Made by a program: the position numbers and the translations under genes
Notes under the pieces: generated by a model
Database searches by the model: none
What the model saw: the letters and a program-made list of their open reading frames with translations, nothing else
Told to the model about the DNA's origin: nothing
Source of the DNA: Rotaria socialis
Taxonomy: Eukaryota > Rotifera > Eurotatoria > Philodinida > Philodinidae
Reading direction: 5' to 3'
Length of the DNA: 64,000 bases
Assembly (NCBI GenBank): GCA_905331475.1
Contig: CAJNYU010000027.1
Location: forward strand, 496,001 to 560,000
Shown: positions 22,022-33,457 of the stretch, one piece after another
How positions within the stretch are numbered: the first letter of the stretch is position 1
Layout of the letters: each line of letters opens with the position of its first letter

Positions 22022-22869
22022 ACGTTTTTCTTCTCAGTTTTAGTTCATTTAATGTAGGTGTGATCTTCGATGTTTTTTTACTTTTCATTGCTTATTTTAA
22101 GTAAATCACGGTAACATTTGTTTAATTTAAATGTGTTTGCTAGGTTTTCTAGGAAATGTTAGAATATAATACAAAAGTCATCGCATAATATGTAATAAAT
22201 ATGTTTTTAGTGTTGTGCCATGACGTTCTACCATAGATAAAGTTTTTTGAAGTACTTCAAAGTTATTTGAAATACGTCGAAGTTACTTGAAGTATGTCAA
22301 AGTTATTTGAAGTAACTCGAAAGTTACTTGAAGTACGCCGAAGTTGCTAGAAGTAGCTCAAAGTATTCGAAAAGTGCTTTGAAGTACTTCAAAGTAGCCT
22401 AAAGTCACTTGAAAGTACCCTGAAGTAACTTCAAAGTACCGTGAAGTAACTTGAAGTACAAAAGTCCGCTTTTCCCCCTTGATTACTCCACAGATAACTA
22501 ATACTACAATCATGACAATCACCAACTACATATTTTCCGCTTCAAGAGACCCGTACCCTTCGCAATTATTCTGTACTTACCCACGATTTTTCTAAAGAAC
22601 TCCTCCATTTTCACTTACAAAACCCACAATCTCAGCATAAGATTAACTGTTAGATTCCACATATGACTATCAGAACACCTTTTCACCATCAACACGATAT
22701 ACAGTACAGACTGTTACTGATATACGGTGATATGGCTTATTCATTTCACGTTCAAAATAAACCCTTTCTATTAAAAATATCCGTTTCTCCTTGAGAAATT
22801 CCCTTATAGTGAAAAAAAAAATCTTTCCCGTAGATAATTTACCGATTTCTGCTTGACTGTGTTAGGGGT

Positions 22870-23530
22870 AAAGTATTTCTGCTGGTGATTGAACTATTTC
22901 ATGATTTTACGGGATGTTGTCCACCCCTCAATTTTGATAGTTGTAGCTGGCATGTTTTTGGTCCTATTCGTAAGTCGAACAACATCCACAGCATTCAATC
23001 CAACGACTTTCAAGGCTTCAGTTATTCGACTTTCAGGAATTTCTAAGTCGACGTTTTTAACGAACGCGCGTCTTTTTCTGTATCTTTTATGTGGTGAATG
23101 GAACGAGGCACATAGATTTTTGCTGTGATCTGTCCATTTGTTGCAAGTATTGGTGTCAGCTCATTTAACAGACGGTTAAATGAATTGACATCAATTGCAT
23201 ATATTGTGAAAATTCTTGTTCGGCTTAGCTGAATATCAGAAATTCGTAAGCCCTTTAAATATTGTTTCAGAATATCATTTAATTGTAATTTATTTAACTT
23301 AACGCTCTCTAGAAGAGGGGAGCTATACTAAAATTTGATTGCTTTTCAAAGGCTGCCTTTGTTCCTGAAGAAATCTTTGTTTCAGCCGGGGCCTTTGTTC
23401 TTGGACTATGACTCATCGCCATTGTTCCTCGAACATCAACTACTGCTGTTTGACCTTGTTGTGCATTAGTAAAATTAATGTAATTTTGTCCTTGCTTGTT
23501 TGCGCCTGTTCCTACCATTTTTGGGGACAT
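22870..23530 (-). pseudogene. Second LINE ORF1 fragment (N-terminal half)
   Basis: Right to left: 73 open codons from MSPKMVGTGANKQGQNYINF, a stop, then LNKLQLNDILKQYLKGLRIS and DVNSFNRLLNELTPIL, then a frame change before IPESRITEALKVVGLNAVDV and NRTKNMPATTIKI. This is the region that precedes the zinc knuckles in this LINE type. Its end (PATTIKI) overlaps the start of the 18.3-kb fragment (PSSTAVKI) with different sequence, so the two come from different copies or subfamilies. Confidence 0.6.
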
Positions 23531-24270
23531 AATTAAGATACGCCTGCTGTATTAACACCTGGAGTGCCAACCTTAATTAATATTTTCCAAAAATGATTTG
23601 AAAATTGTGCGTATTTCTAAATTAATTGTAAACATAAATTTGGCCAATTTGAACAAAGAAAATGTACGCAACTGGCGAGACAGAATACGACCTATCTCGA
23701 TCGTGAAAAATGACGAGTGTTCGTTTACTTGATCATTAGTTAATGAAGACCAATTATCATTTTATCATGAAATAATTAGTAAGGTTAGGTTCCTGAATTT
23801 GAATCTTTTCGAATCTGTAACTATTTTCAAGTTGAATTTTAATCTTTCGGGTGAAGAGGTCTGATTGACTTCGACAGAGACATGAGAGAAGCACAATTAA
23901 ATAAGATTTTTAATGAATAGAAAAATGTGATTATTTTACACTCGATAGATCTATCGCATATATAAGCTAAACTTTCTGTCAATAGACTATCTTTAAAGAG
24001 TTGAAGAATAGATATTATCCCAATTATGACAGAAACATTTTATTGCAGGAAACAGCATTCACTTATATCTGTTTCCGTTACCCGCAATGCATTCTATCAG
24101 GAGCGATGCCTTCGTTTATTTCAATGATATTTGTTTCAACTAAATGGAGTCTTTCATCTTTCCGCTCCTATAACACAGCATACATTAGATCCAATGGTGC
24201 TAATAACATTTAGCCGCAGCTAAGATTCAATATAATTGCTAGAAAGCTTAAACTAGAGCAACTCATATGG
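23531..24270. other. LINE 5' flank / unassigned
   Basis: Probably includes the 5' untranslated part of the minus-strand LINE fragment. A 70-codon frame at 24001-24213 has no recognisable motif. Confidence 0.35.
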
Positions 24271-24610
24271 TGCGTTCAGAGAATATCCCCGAAAACTCGA
24301 TTAAGTACTAGGGAACCAAACCTATGAGATATAGGAGTTTCTCCTCTTTCACCTCTTAATTTCATTTAATTATATCTCAGCTAAAATAAAAAATTTTCAC
24401 AGATATTACTTACATCAATTTTTCTTTGTTGAGCCTTGCTCGTTGTTTATTAATATTTATTTGCTGAGCCTTGTTCGTTGTTTATCAATCTCCTATAACT
24501 CCTAGACTCTCCTAAGCTCCGTATATGCTTTATATCTCTATATCTGTTATATCTGCTAGATTTGGTTCCCTAGCACTTAATCGAGTTTCCGGGGATATTC
24601 CCGGGACACA
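24271..24610. mobile_element. 340-bp TIR element (GAATATCCCCG ends)
   Basis: The left end (GAATATCCCCGAAAACTCGA, then TTAAGTACTAGGGAACCAAA) is repeated inverted at the right (rc GAATATCCCCGGAAACTCGA, then TTAAGTGCTAGGGAACCAAA). The TIR is about 55 bp. Internally, a TTGCTCGTTG-TTATCAATATTTA unit is present twice. No coding capacity and no obvious target duplication. A second, left-truncated copy is at 26696-27005. Confidence 0.75.
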
Positions 24611-26400
24611 TCTAATCATTGTTCATGGAAAAACAATAGCGATTCATTTGCATACATTTATATTTTGTTAAGAATATTTAATCGATACATTTTATGATAT
24701 TTGGATAGAAAGAAAAGCAATGCTAAAAAAATGCGTCATTTTCTTTTATTACATCGTGAGGTGAGAAAAAAATCTTTACATCTGAGGCACCTGTTGATTA
24801 AAAATGTATATCGTATAAAAAGAGAAAAAACCAAGGATCACACTATCATAACATCTCCAAGATTATATTACTGATGAGAAAAAAACGAATCATTACGGAC
24901 ACGCATATTTATAACATTGATGAATTAGTCCGTTTTTGTGTTTTTGATGTTTTACTGAAATTTAGTGTTGGAAATAGAAAATGTAGGTGATAAATAATGT
25001 TCACTCAATAAAAAAAAGCTAAGCCTTTTCCTCGGGACATGAGCCTCAATTATTTCACTGTCATTTAACAATGATGGAGTCTATTACGGCATTTTGAATG
25101 TAAATCTAATCAATTTCTTTTGTATTCATTTCTTTTCATTTCAATATCAAAGTACAAAGTACGAAAATGAAATATATGATGAATATTATGTTCGGTTGAT
25201 TTCCATCTATGAATGTCTCAAGTCAACCATGATTTAACAAATTTAAATTAAGAAGAACTGATTCCTGCCTAAGTAGAAATTCAACGTCAGTAGTAGCAGG
25301 CATGTAAATAGATATTCTTATATTCAAATGCATTCATTATTATAATAATGATATCAGAATGCAAAAAGAAAAAATGATAATTCATTTTGAAATTTGAATT
25401 TCACTTTTCTTATCTCTATATGAACATATCATTATCCTGTTCCTCAATCAAGTTAAAAATACTCTCAAATATAAAGAGATACTTCTTTTTTCCGCCACAT
25501 CTACGCCTTTGGTAGAAATATATAGTGGCTTCATACTTTTGAATTTTATCATTATCGTCAGAAATAACTAAATAGCATCAAAGGGCAAGTGAGTAGACTG
25601 CAGATTATGCTAGCTTTCTTTCAATAGTTTCAGAATATAGATCATTTAGGAAAACATATAATATTATATACTACTTATACTAATTACATAGTTGATCAAA
25701 GTCGGAAACAGAGAAAATGAAAAGCATTCCGTACGAGTAAATGTGTCAGTCTCATAAAAGATAGTTGTGTGATGCCAAGATAAGTTATGGTATTCTTTGC
25801 GGAGAATTACTTTTAGCAATAGCAAAATTTCATATGTTAAAATACTAGCTAGGTAAATTTGTGTTATTTATTTTACATGCATCTCTTCTATATACTCGAA
25901 AGTTTAACTTTACAGTGAAAACATTATTCTAAGACAAACCAGTAAAAACAATACTCGAATAAATATTAGATAATTATTATTAATATATTTTCCTCTTTTT
26001 GTCAGTTGCATGTAATACTGTTACTACTAAATAATTCATAAGTCGTTTCTTCGAACTCATAAGAGTTAGAAAATATTTTCAATCGTTTGTATGAACTTCG
26101 AGAATTTATTAGTTCTTAGTGAACTCTAATGTTTATCATCGTTATTCTCTCAAATGAGTATAGATATGACGATAACTACAGTAGATCTCAATGGTGTCTC
26201 AAGACGAATAAGGTAACATTGACGCAAAATAAAAGCCTACGCAATATGTGCAATTTACAAGCGACCCATAACTATTTTCTTCTTTTATTTTCATTGGTTT
26301 CACCAATTAATCTGTATTGCTTAAAATAGTTTTTGCCTTTGTTAATGTAGCGTGCAAGATTTTGTCTACTAATCGCTCATAAAACCGAGACAGTCGAGAT
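24611..26400. other. Gene-free AT-rich stretch
   Basis: About 1.8 kb with no supported gene, RNA or repeat. Only short open frames without motifs are present. Confidence 0.5.
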
Positions 26401-26640
26401 TAGGGGTGGCACTTTCCTTCCCTTTGCTTTCAAAAAGGAAAGGAAAGGAAAGCCAACACTTTTCTTTCCAAAAAGAAAGGAAAGCTTTCTGACTTTCAAC
26501 CTTCATTTCAAAAAAAGAAAGGAAAGGAAAGTTAAAACCTTCTTTTCCTTTTTTCGTCGTCTAGAAGATAGAATTATGTTTCTTGTTGACTTCCAATTTC
26601 AAAAAATTAGGAAAAGTCGAACGAAACGAAAAAGGGAAAA
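26401..26640. repeat. AAAGG-word array, hAT-like end
   Basis: Begins TAGGGGTGGCACTTTCCTTC, which resembles a hAT terminus (CAGGGGTGG type). It continues with AAAGGAAAGG / CCTTTCC words on both strands for about 230 bp. A matching right terminus was not found. Confidence 0.5.
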
Positions 26641-26695
26641 GAAAGTTGTATTTATTTGTTTGTCAAGGAATTTACTCTTGTTGATGGGAAAATTN

Positions 26696-27005
26696 TGTTG
26701 AATCTTGCTCGTTGCTTATCAATATTTATTTTTTGAGCATTGCTCGTTGCTTATCAATCTCCTATAACTTCTATATCTCCTATAACTTTTATATCTCCTA
26801 TATCTTCTATATCTCCTATATCTCCTATATCTTCTATATCTCCTATATCTCCTATAACTTCTATAACTTCTATATCTCCTATATCCCCTAGGCCTCCTAG
26901 ACTCCCTATATGCTGTATATGCTGTATATATCTATATCTGTTATATCTGCTAGGTTTGGTTCCCTAGCACTTAATCGAGTTTCCGGGGATATTCTCGGAA
27001 CGTAT
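26696..27005. mobile_element. Second copy of the GAATATCCCCG element, left end missing
   Basis: Shares the TTGCTCGTTGCTTATCAATA unit and the full right TIR with 24271-24610. Its centre has an expanded TCCTATATCT-type microsatellite (about 26760-26900). The copy starts exactly at a single N (26695), so the missing left TIR may be an assembly effect. Confidence 0.7.
26757..26900. repeat. (TCCTATATCTNC)n microsatellite inside element copy
   Basis: About a dozen variants of CTCCTATAACTTCTATATCT in tandem. The 24.3-kb copy has only one or two units, so the array expanded after insertion. Confidence 0.8.
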
Positions 27006-28795
27006 CTAATCAATTTTCTCCACGAAGAAAAATAATTTCGAAAAACTAGTCGCATAGTTTTGAAGAGGAGCATCTGGCGAATTGAACCATGCAATAAAAT
27101 CGATTCTAACGCACCAGGAAACGTTTTTGAAAGATTTTTAAAAATTAGGTTTTTGGCTTTGCAAATCGCGCTTCTAGAGACCTTGATGGGCAACGTTTTA
27201 GGTCAAAAACTATTTTAAAGATATTTTCTGATTCAGTTTTTCTAGATGAACAAGAATATGTCCTTTCCGAGTATCTAAGTAGATTCAGAAATTCAATTTT
27301 TCTAGCTGAAGAAACCATCGAAATAACTCAAACAACTTATATTCGTGATCGCCGTAAAATTCTCTATCAGATGAGGTATAAAAGACGAAAATTAAAATTT
27401 TTACTCGTAGTTCGCCGCGCGCGAACCTTGGTGTTTCGCAGTGAAGACTTATATCAGAAACATAGATAGAAATATGCATATATTCTCAATAATTTGTTTT
27501 GTGATATAATTAAAGTTCTATGTGATTTTGTTTATATGACCTACACGTAACTGCTCGGATTGGTGTTACTATCGTTGAACATCGTTTTAATTTGTATATA
27601 AAATACATCTTGTAATGCTATGAAAGATTTGTGCTCGTGGATATCTAATGGATATTGTGTTCATGAATCTGATATAAAAGATGCCGTTTTAAGGTAACTG
27701 TTGGGATTAGCTGCGTTTTTGTCCCTATTGCTTCTATAGATTTAATCATTTACAATACGTGATAGTGTTGAAATTTGAGTTTTGATAATTATTTTTCATT
27801 GTTTTCGAACATTGTGGTTGGGAAAAATTATAGACCTCGTGTAGCAGCTTTCAACGCATGAGGTTGTATCAATCATCTTCATCGTAAATACAAATATCAA
27901 TTGACTTGAATTCTATGCACTGAAATAAAGATGTTTTCTATTGCCTTACTTTAAATTAGATCGTCTAAAGGTACGCAACTTTCTTATCGGTTCGAAAAAA
28001 TAGAGAGAAGAGAAACGCTGAGTGAAACGAAAAAGAAATGAAAAGGAAATCAGTACTGACAGCATTATGCATGAAGAGTTAACTGAATGAGAAAAGCATT
28101 GTATATGCTTTCCTTCTAAAACCTTCTCCATGATTTCGGCTACGTTCTGTGTTTTGTCACAAAAAAATGGAAGGTCTTTGCTGATCATGTATTCAAGTAG
28201 TTTCGCAAGAGCATGCAAAAATACGGTGCTTACGTTTTAAATTGAAATCTTTTTAATCTGACATTGTCATGTACACGTAAAACTATGTGATTATTTATGT
28301 AGATTTTGGATTTTTGTTATCTATTTTCACTGAATAAATCTTTGTTCGCAGCTTTATTTATCCATCAAGGATATTCTTCTCAAAAAGCTTAAATAATATA
28401 AATGTATAGCTTGTTGATCATGAGTAACTAAGGAAAGAAACGTAACGATCGAATGTTTGACTATGATCCTATCATTGTGTTTTTCACATGTCATTTGCAT
28501 TTTTATTTTCTTCCCAATGCTTTCTCAAGATATGTCATCCGAACTTATATGAATTTCAATCGACAAAGCAGTGAAAATACATATACACACATACATTTAT
28601 TTTCAAAAAAGAAGCATAGAACTTTGCGTTCTGAAAAACTACTCAAAGAATGTTTTTTTTCTTTCTTATTGATTGACTCGGATCAGTTGACAGATTTAAG
28701 TACGATGGCAGAAAATATTCTACTGTTTGTTCTAATCAAGATTTTTGAATAAAATAGCTCTACAATGAATATATCAATTACATTCACAATTTAAA
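27006..28795. other. Unassigned spacer upstream of glycoprotein gene
   Basis: Contains open stretches at 27193-26906, 28218-27946 and 28453-28752 without recognisable domains. The TTTTTCTAG-TGAA words near 27240 and 27300 form a weak direct repeat. The promoter of the gene at 28796 should lie at the right edge, but no element is identifiable. Confidence 0.4.
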
Positions 28796-31700
28796 ATGCT
28801 ATTTCGTTGGTGGATTCTTGTCTTACTCACACAAGTTAAACAATTCTTAGCAGATCATTATAAAGGTGGTAGCATATCGTGGAGACCTGTAAGTCCATAT
28901 TCATTATCGAGTCCTGTTCAAGTTGTAATAACATATCGAGACTCATGGGCACTTAGCCGATATGCTTGTAATGATACTACTATTAATACATTGGGATCTT
29001 ACAACGATACAACAAATTCAATAACAGCTTCCATCACTTGCATTAGTTCTTCAGCAGCATGTACAGCGTCACAATTCACAGCAATTAGCTCGACATTATA
29101 CTGCACTGATTTTAGCACTGCATTCGACGTATCTACCGGAAGTTATTATTCGAAACAAAATTTAGCATTAAATTCTGTAATTGATATTGCTTCGAGAGGA
29201 GCATCATGGTCAAGTGAAATTTTAATGAATGCGTGGTCACTTGTTTCTCATATGGATCTAACACCGATATCGGGTAAAATAAATAGTTCGCCTGGTGAGT
29301 TTTCTCTCATGAAGATTTATTTCGCTCTTTATATGTAAAAATTTGAATTTAGTCTCGGGATCATTACCGGTTATTCAATTTTTCGTTAATGAATTGAGAG
29401 TTATACAAATACTTGCATCAGATTGGGATTCTGGTCAAGTTGTACGATGTCGTTGGTCATATCAATCTTCAACAGATGAATGTGGAAGTGCATGTTTTGA
29501 TCTACCGAATGCTTCATTGAGTCCCATAGATTGTGCTATTACATGGACAGGTGTTCTTCGATCTGCGGATGTTGCTAATGGTCTAAATCAGTCGACATAC
29601 GTGGTTGCTGTAACTGTTGAAGATTTTGTGAATGCGTCCAGTACTACACCTCTTAGTTCAGTACCTCATCAGCTACTGGTTCAGGTTTCCTATAAGCCTG
29701 CTGGTGCGTGTGCATTTAGACCTACCATTAATAGCTTTCTTTTACGTAACCGAGCATGCTTTGGTAAATAATATTCTTATGCTAAATTGTATTCTACTCA
29801 TGCTATGTTTCTAGCTTGGTCAGTAGGCTCAAGGTTGAGTTTAAGTTTTTATGGTTATATATCCACATCTTGTTATAATCATTCAATTGTTGCGTTCGTG
29901 TCGTCAACACCATTCAATGTCAACAAAACAAGTTTCTATCAGTATACCAACTTTACTTGGGTCGCCACTATCTCATGGACACCTACAAGCGATCAAGTTG
30001 GTGAGTATATGAAATCGGTAGAACACTCAGTAAAATTAATGATTTCAATACTAGGTCTTGTGCCGATTTGTGCAGCAGCTGTCGATGACTATGGCCAAGC
30101 AAGTGACCAAAATTGTGTAATGATTGCCGTGGGTGCTACCAGCTTTAGTATACTGACACCAACCTTTGTTCAGGGTACGGCCTCACCTCTCGGTACTACT
30201 TTATCGACACAAACACGTTTCAGTATTCAAGGTAAGTATTTGCCAACTCTGGCTGTCATCCTATTTTGTTTTTATTGATTGAAAACCGCTCCCTTTATTT
30301 TCTAGCAAATCTACCACTGAGACGAACAAAACTGAACAATACTTTAATCTACATACAGGGATATGATGTTGCCTATTATAGAACGATTGATTGCAAATAT
30401 TCTGGAGATGTTTATTTTGTTAACAAGACTTTGATTTTTTTCGTTCGGAATCCATCGTGGACTTTAGGTCGTACATATTATGTAAATCTAGGTTATGGAG
30501 TAGCTACGGCCGATCAATATTGTGGCACTGAAACATATTCCTTGAATGGTAAAATATGTTGAAAAAAATTGTTAGATATTCATTCGTTTCTCATTTCTTT
30601 TAGGTTATTACTATTGGAGATTCACAATTTGGAATCCACAGATGTCATCGACAACAACTCCTCCGCCTACAACAACCACAGCGACGACTCATACAGTGAC
30701 TACTCGAGTAAGTGTTTACTTACTTATTTTTTATTGACGTCAGGAAAGATGAAAATGTGACAAGTGTCAAGCTATGGGAATCATGATTTCTTTTTGTTTA
30801 AATAATTTGAAAATTATGGCACAAGGTTGTTTGTCAAATACATAGGAGCTACGGTATCCGATTTTTTTCCGAGTGGAAAGACTAAGATAATTTCAGGAAC
30901 TGTACGACAACCATTAAATTTCCTGATTTTGTGAGCGATTCCATTATGAGAATATGTTTTTCTTCGATGTTCTGCCCGAAGTGACTATACAACTGTGACA
31001 AACCTCGTAGAAAGTCTGACATGTTCCTATTAGCGATAGTCGGACATATGTGTGGAAGAAAGTGTTTAATATTTGTTAGTAAGTGTTGTCGAAAAGATAT
31101 CAAGTTAAGATTAAATATTTTGAAATCTTTGAGCAAGCGTGCCAAAGGCAATTTTCTTCCTTCTATTATTCGTGTTGTATAAGGACTGACTGCAAAAAGT
31201 CGAAAGTGTAGAAAGTTCATTCATCTGGTATTATTTAAACTGGATTTTCTGTGTATAAATTCTTTCAATATCGACGTATTTGAAAGATTACCAAAAGATC
31301 TAGTGCAGGAGCAATAACTTATGAAGAATAATCGGCGAAGATAAAACGAGATAAAATTTTATCAGTTTCCTCGGAGTTCTTTCGTGGAACAATATTGTTT
31401 GCGCCTATTTGAAACGTCTTCACGAGTATATGTCTCGTAGTAGAGCACATTCCCCATGTGAATTATCAGGCATTTGATTCTATATGAATAAGAACTTTAA
31501 TTGTTCCAGTTGAATCTGAAAACACCTAAAAGTGATACCTTTCGTACACACATCCTCGTCATATACATGAATCATTAACATTTTGTTTTGGAATGAAACC
31601 CTTCTTATCTGATTCGAATTCTAAACTTCAATAAATTCGACGGTAAACTAGTAGTCGTTAGATATCTAAATAATCTTCAATCGTGTGGCGATGCCATACC

Positions 31701-33457
31701 TTTTATTTTTTTGAATTGCAATATATCTCCAAAGAGAATAGGGTATAAATCTTAAGTCTAAATTTTACAGATTCCCTCACGTATATCGATCACAAGCATT
31801 TGAATCATCCTTTATTACAGACCTTAACATCACAATATAAAAGAAAGATTGCTCTAAATGATGTAGAATTTTCGAAAACCTTCGATAAAATTTTAATTAC
31901 TAGAATGTGCTTGACAACATTTTCAATAGGTGAATTTTCGATTTTTATGCAGCTAATGATTTATATTTAAAACTTGCACGATAATTGGTAGCGATGTATT
32001 GCTCTACTGTAAGTGTCGTTTGATCGGCATGAAACGTGTCAATTGATTTAGGTGTAACTTCACAAAATGATCAGTACCATTTTTTGAGTTGATCAAGATA
32101 CAATAATGCACTGCTACCTACATTTCTGTGTATATTATGGATTTATTATAGAACGAACAAAACCTCAGAAGAATCCAAAATTTTCCAAGAAGAAATTGAA
32201 ACTTCTTTTGCCAATTACAATTTTCTTGAAGGAACTATTTAGAACAGTCGGCTTGCCGTTTTAATTCAGTATTTGTGAAAAAAATTTACAATTAAGAAAA
32301 ATGACAATAAAAACTAAACAGTAAATCAAACAGTTAAGAATCTTTAAAAAGCAAAGAAAGGAAAAAGTTTCTTTTGAAAGTTCACAAATGAATTGGGTGG
32401 TTCATTACTTTGACCATTGATTAGTTTTTAAAGCAACTATGATGTACAAGAAAATTTTAAATTTGCATATTTTTTGTTGCTCACACTTTCCTTCCAAAAG
32501 TTATTGTCATGGTAAGCTTTTTCTAGAATGTTTTTATTGATATTCTTCCCGATTCTTATCTTCGTATTTACATTTATAAAGTAATAATTTCAAAACATTC
32601 GATATATTATAATTATTTAAAAACTAATTTTGCTGAAAATTTTAAATAATACGTCCCAAATATACTATTCGCATTTTTGGTTCGAATCAAATCGATATCA
32701 ACTACTCTACAATTTTAAAAAATACCTAAATATAGCAGAATTGTACATGCAATGCTTCGAAATTACAGCATCGTTGAATGAAATCTACACTAAGGTAATA
32801 AAAAAAAACTAGTTGCAATGCGGCGCTCAATCAGAACGAAAATAGAATAGCATACGAACGAGTCATTCGAGCATGCTTACAATTTCGTAAAGAACGCGTT
32901 CTTACTCGTTCATTTTTTACCCTATTTTCCATACTGCAATTGATAACCATAATGATTCATACGACTCGATTATTTCGGTATTTTTCTTTCGTTTAGGTTC
33001 AAGGTACTACAACATATAATACAATTTTTACAACAACTGGTGTTCCTGCTTATTCAACAACATCAACAACGTCGACAACAGCGACAACATCGACTTCCGC
33101 AACAACTACAACAACAACATCAGCTACTACAAGTAACTGATAAACAAAACAATTCCGAATAAATTCACACCGAATATTTATTTTTCTTTAGCTACGACAG
33201 GAACGACTACAACAACACAGTATGTTCCAAATGCTGTGGTTATCTATCCAAAAGATATGGAAATTGCATGTGCACAGCCAGCAGCCATTGCGGTAGTCAT
33301 TGTTACTAGTGTTATGATTCCACTTCATTTTCTTGCAATGATAAATCTGTTTGTTAAAATGAACAGTCTTTATCACAAGAACATTTTACGCTCACGACGG
33401 GCATATCGTAAATATTTACATCAAGCAATCGATGGCGAACGAGAATCATTGTTCTAA
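28796..33457 (+). CDS. Secretory/membrane glycoprotein with Thr-rich stalk, 8 exons
   Basis: Exons 28796-29294, 29353-29763, 29815-30000, 30055-30231, 30306-30548, 30604-30707, 32997-33132 and 33192-33457 are all GT-AG and join in frame to 673 residues. The protein starts with a signal peptide (LFRWWILVLLTQVKQFLA). The ectodomain of about 520 residues begins DHYKGGSISWRPVSPYSL, with Cys pairs and many N-x-S/T sites. A mucin-like Thr-rich stalk follows, then one membrane segment (AAIAVVIVTSVMIPLHFLAM) and a short basic cytoplasmic tail. The DHxxGGxIxWRP opening recurs in uncharacterised invertebrate surface proteins; function and ligand are unknown. The intron 30708-32996 is 2,289 bp, far longer than the others (50-75 bp), and falls inside the Thr-rich stalk. 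A partial duplicate starts at 36233. Confidence 0.85.
30708..32996. other. Unusually long intron (2.3 kb)
   Basis: The splice sites are canonical and phase 0. Inside, a 112-codon minus-strand frame (31220-30882) has no recognisable domain. No TIR or transposase was found, so the reason for the length is not visible. Confidence 0.6.

Larger units (their letters stand above)
20716..22481. mobile_element. hAT-like element remnant, AAGTA-word subterminal arrays, with nested repeat
   Basis: The left end CAAGGGGGGAAAGCGGACTT and the reverse complement of the right end CAAGGGGGAAAAGCGGACTT match at 18 of 20 bases. Inside each end, words such as AAAGTACTTC, AAAGTAGC and GAAGTA recur for 150-250 bp. 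The centre holds a repeat family copy (21032-21692) and a short open tail (about 21806-22021). No clear target duplication was found. The layout matches hAT elements; the superfamily is inferred. Confidence 0.7.

Noticed and set aside
27285-27479. Minus-strand frame near a GCGCGCG run
   Set aside because: Short, no motif, and composition similar to the surrounding unassigned DNA.
30882-31220. 112-codon minus-strand frame inside the long intron
   Set aside because: No recognisable domain and no splice partner; kept only as a note on the intron.
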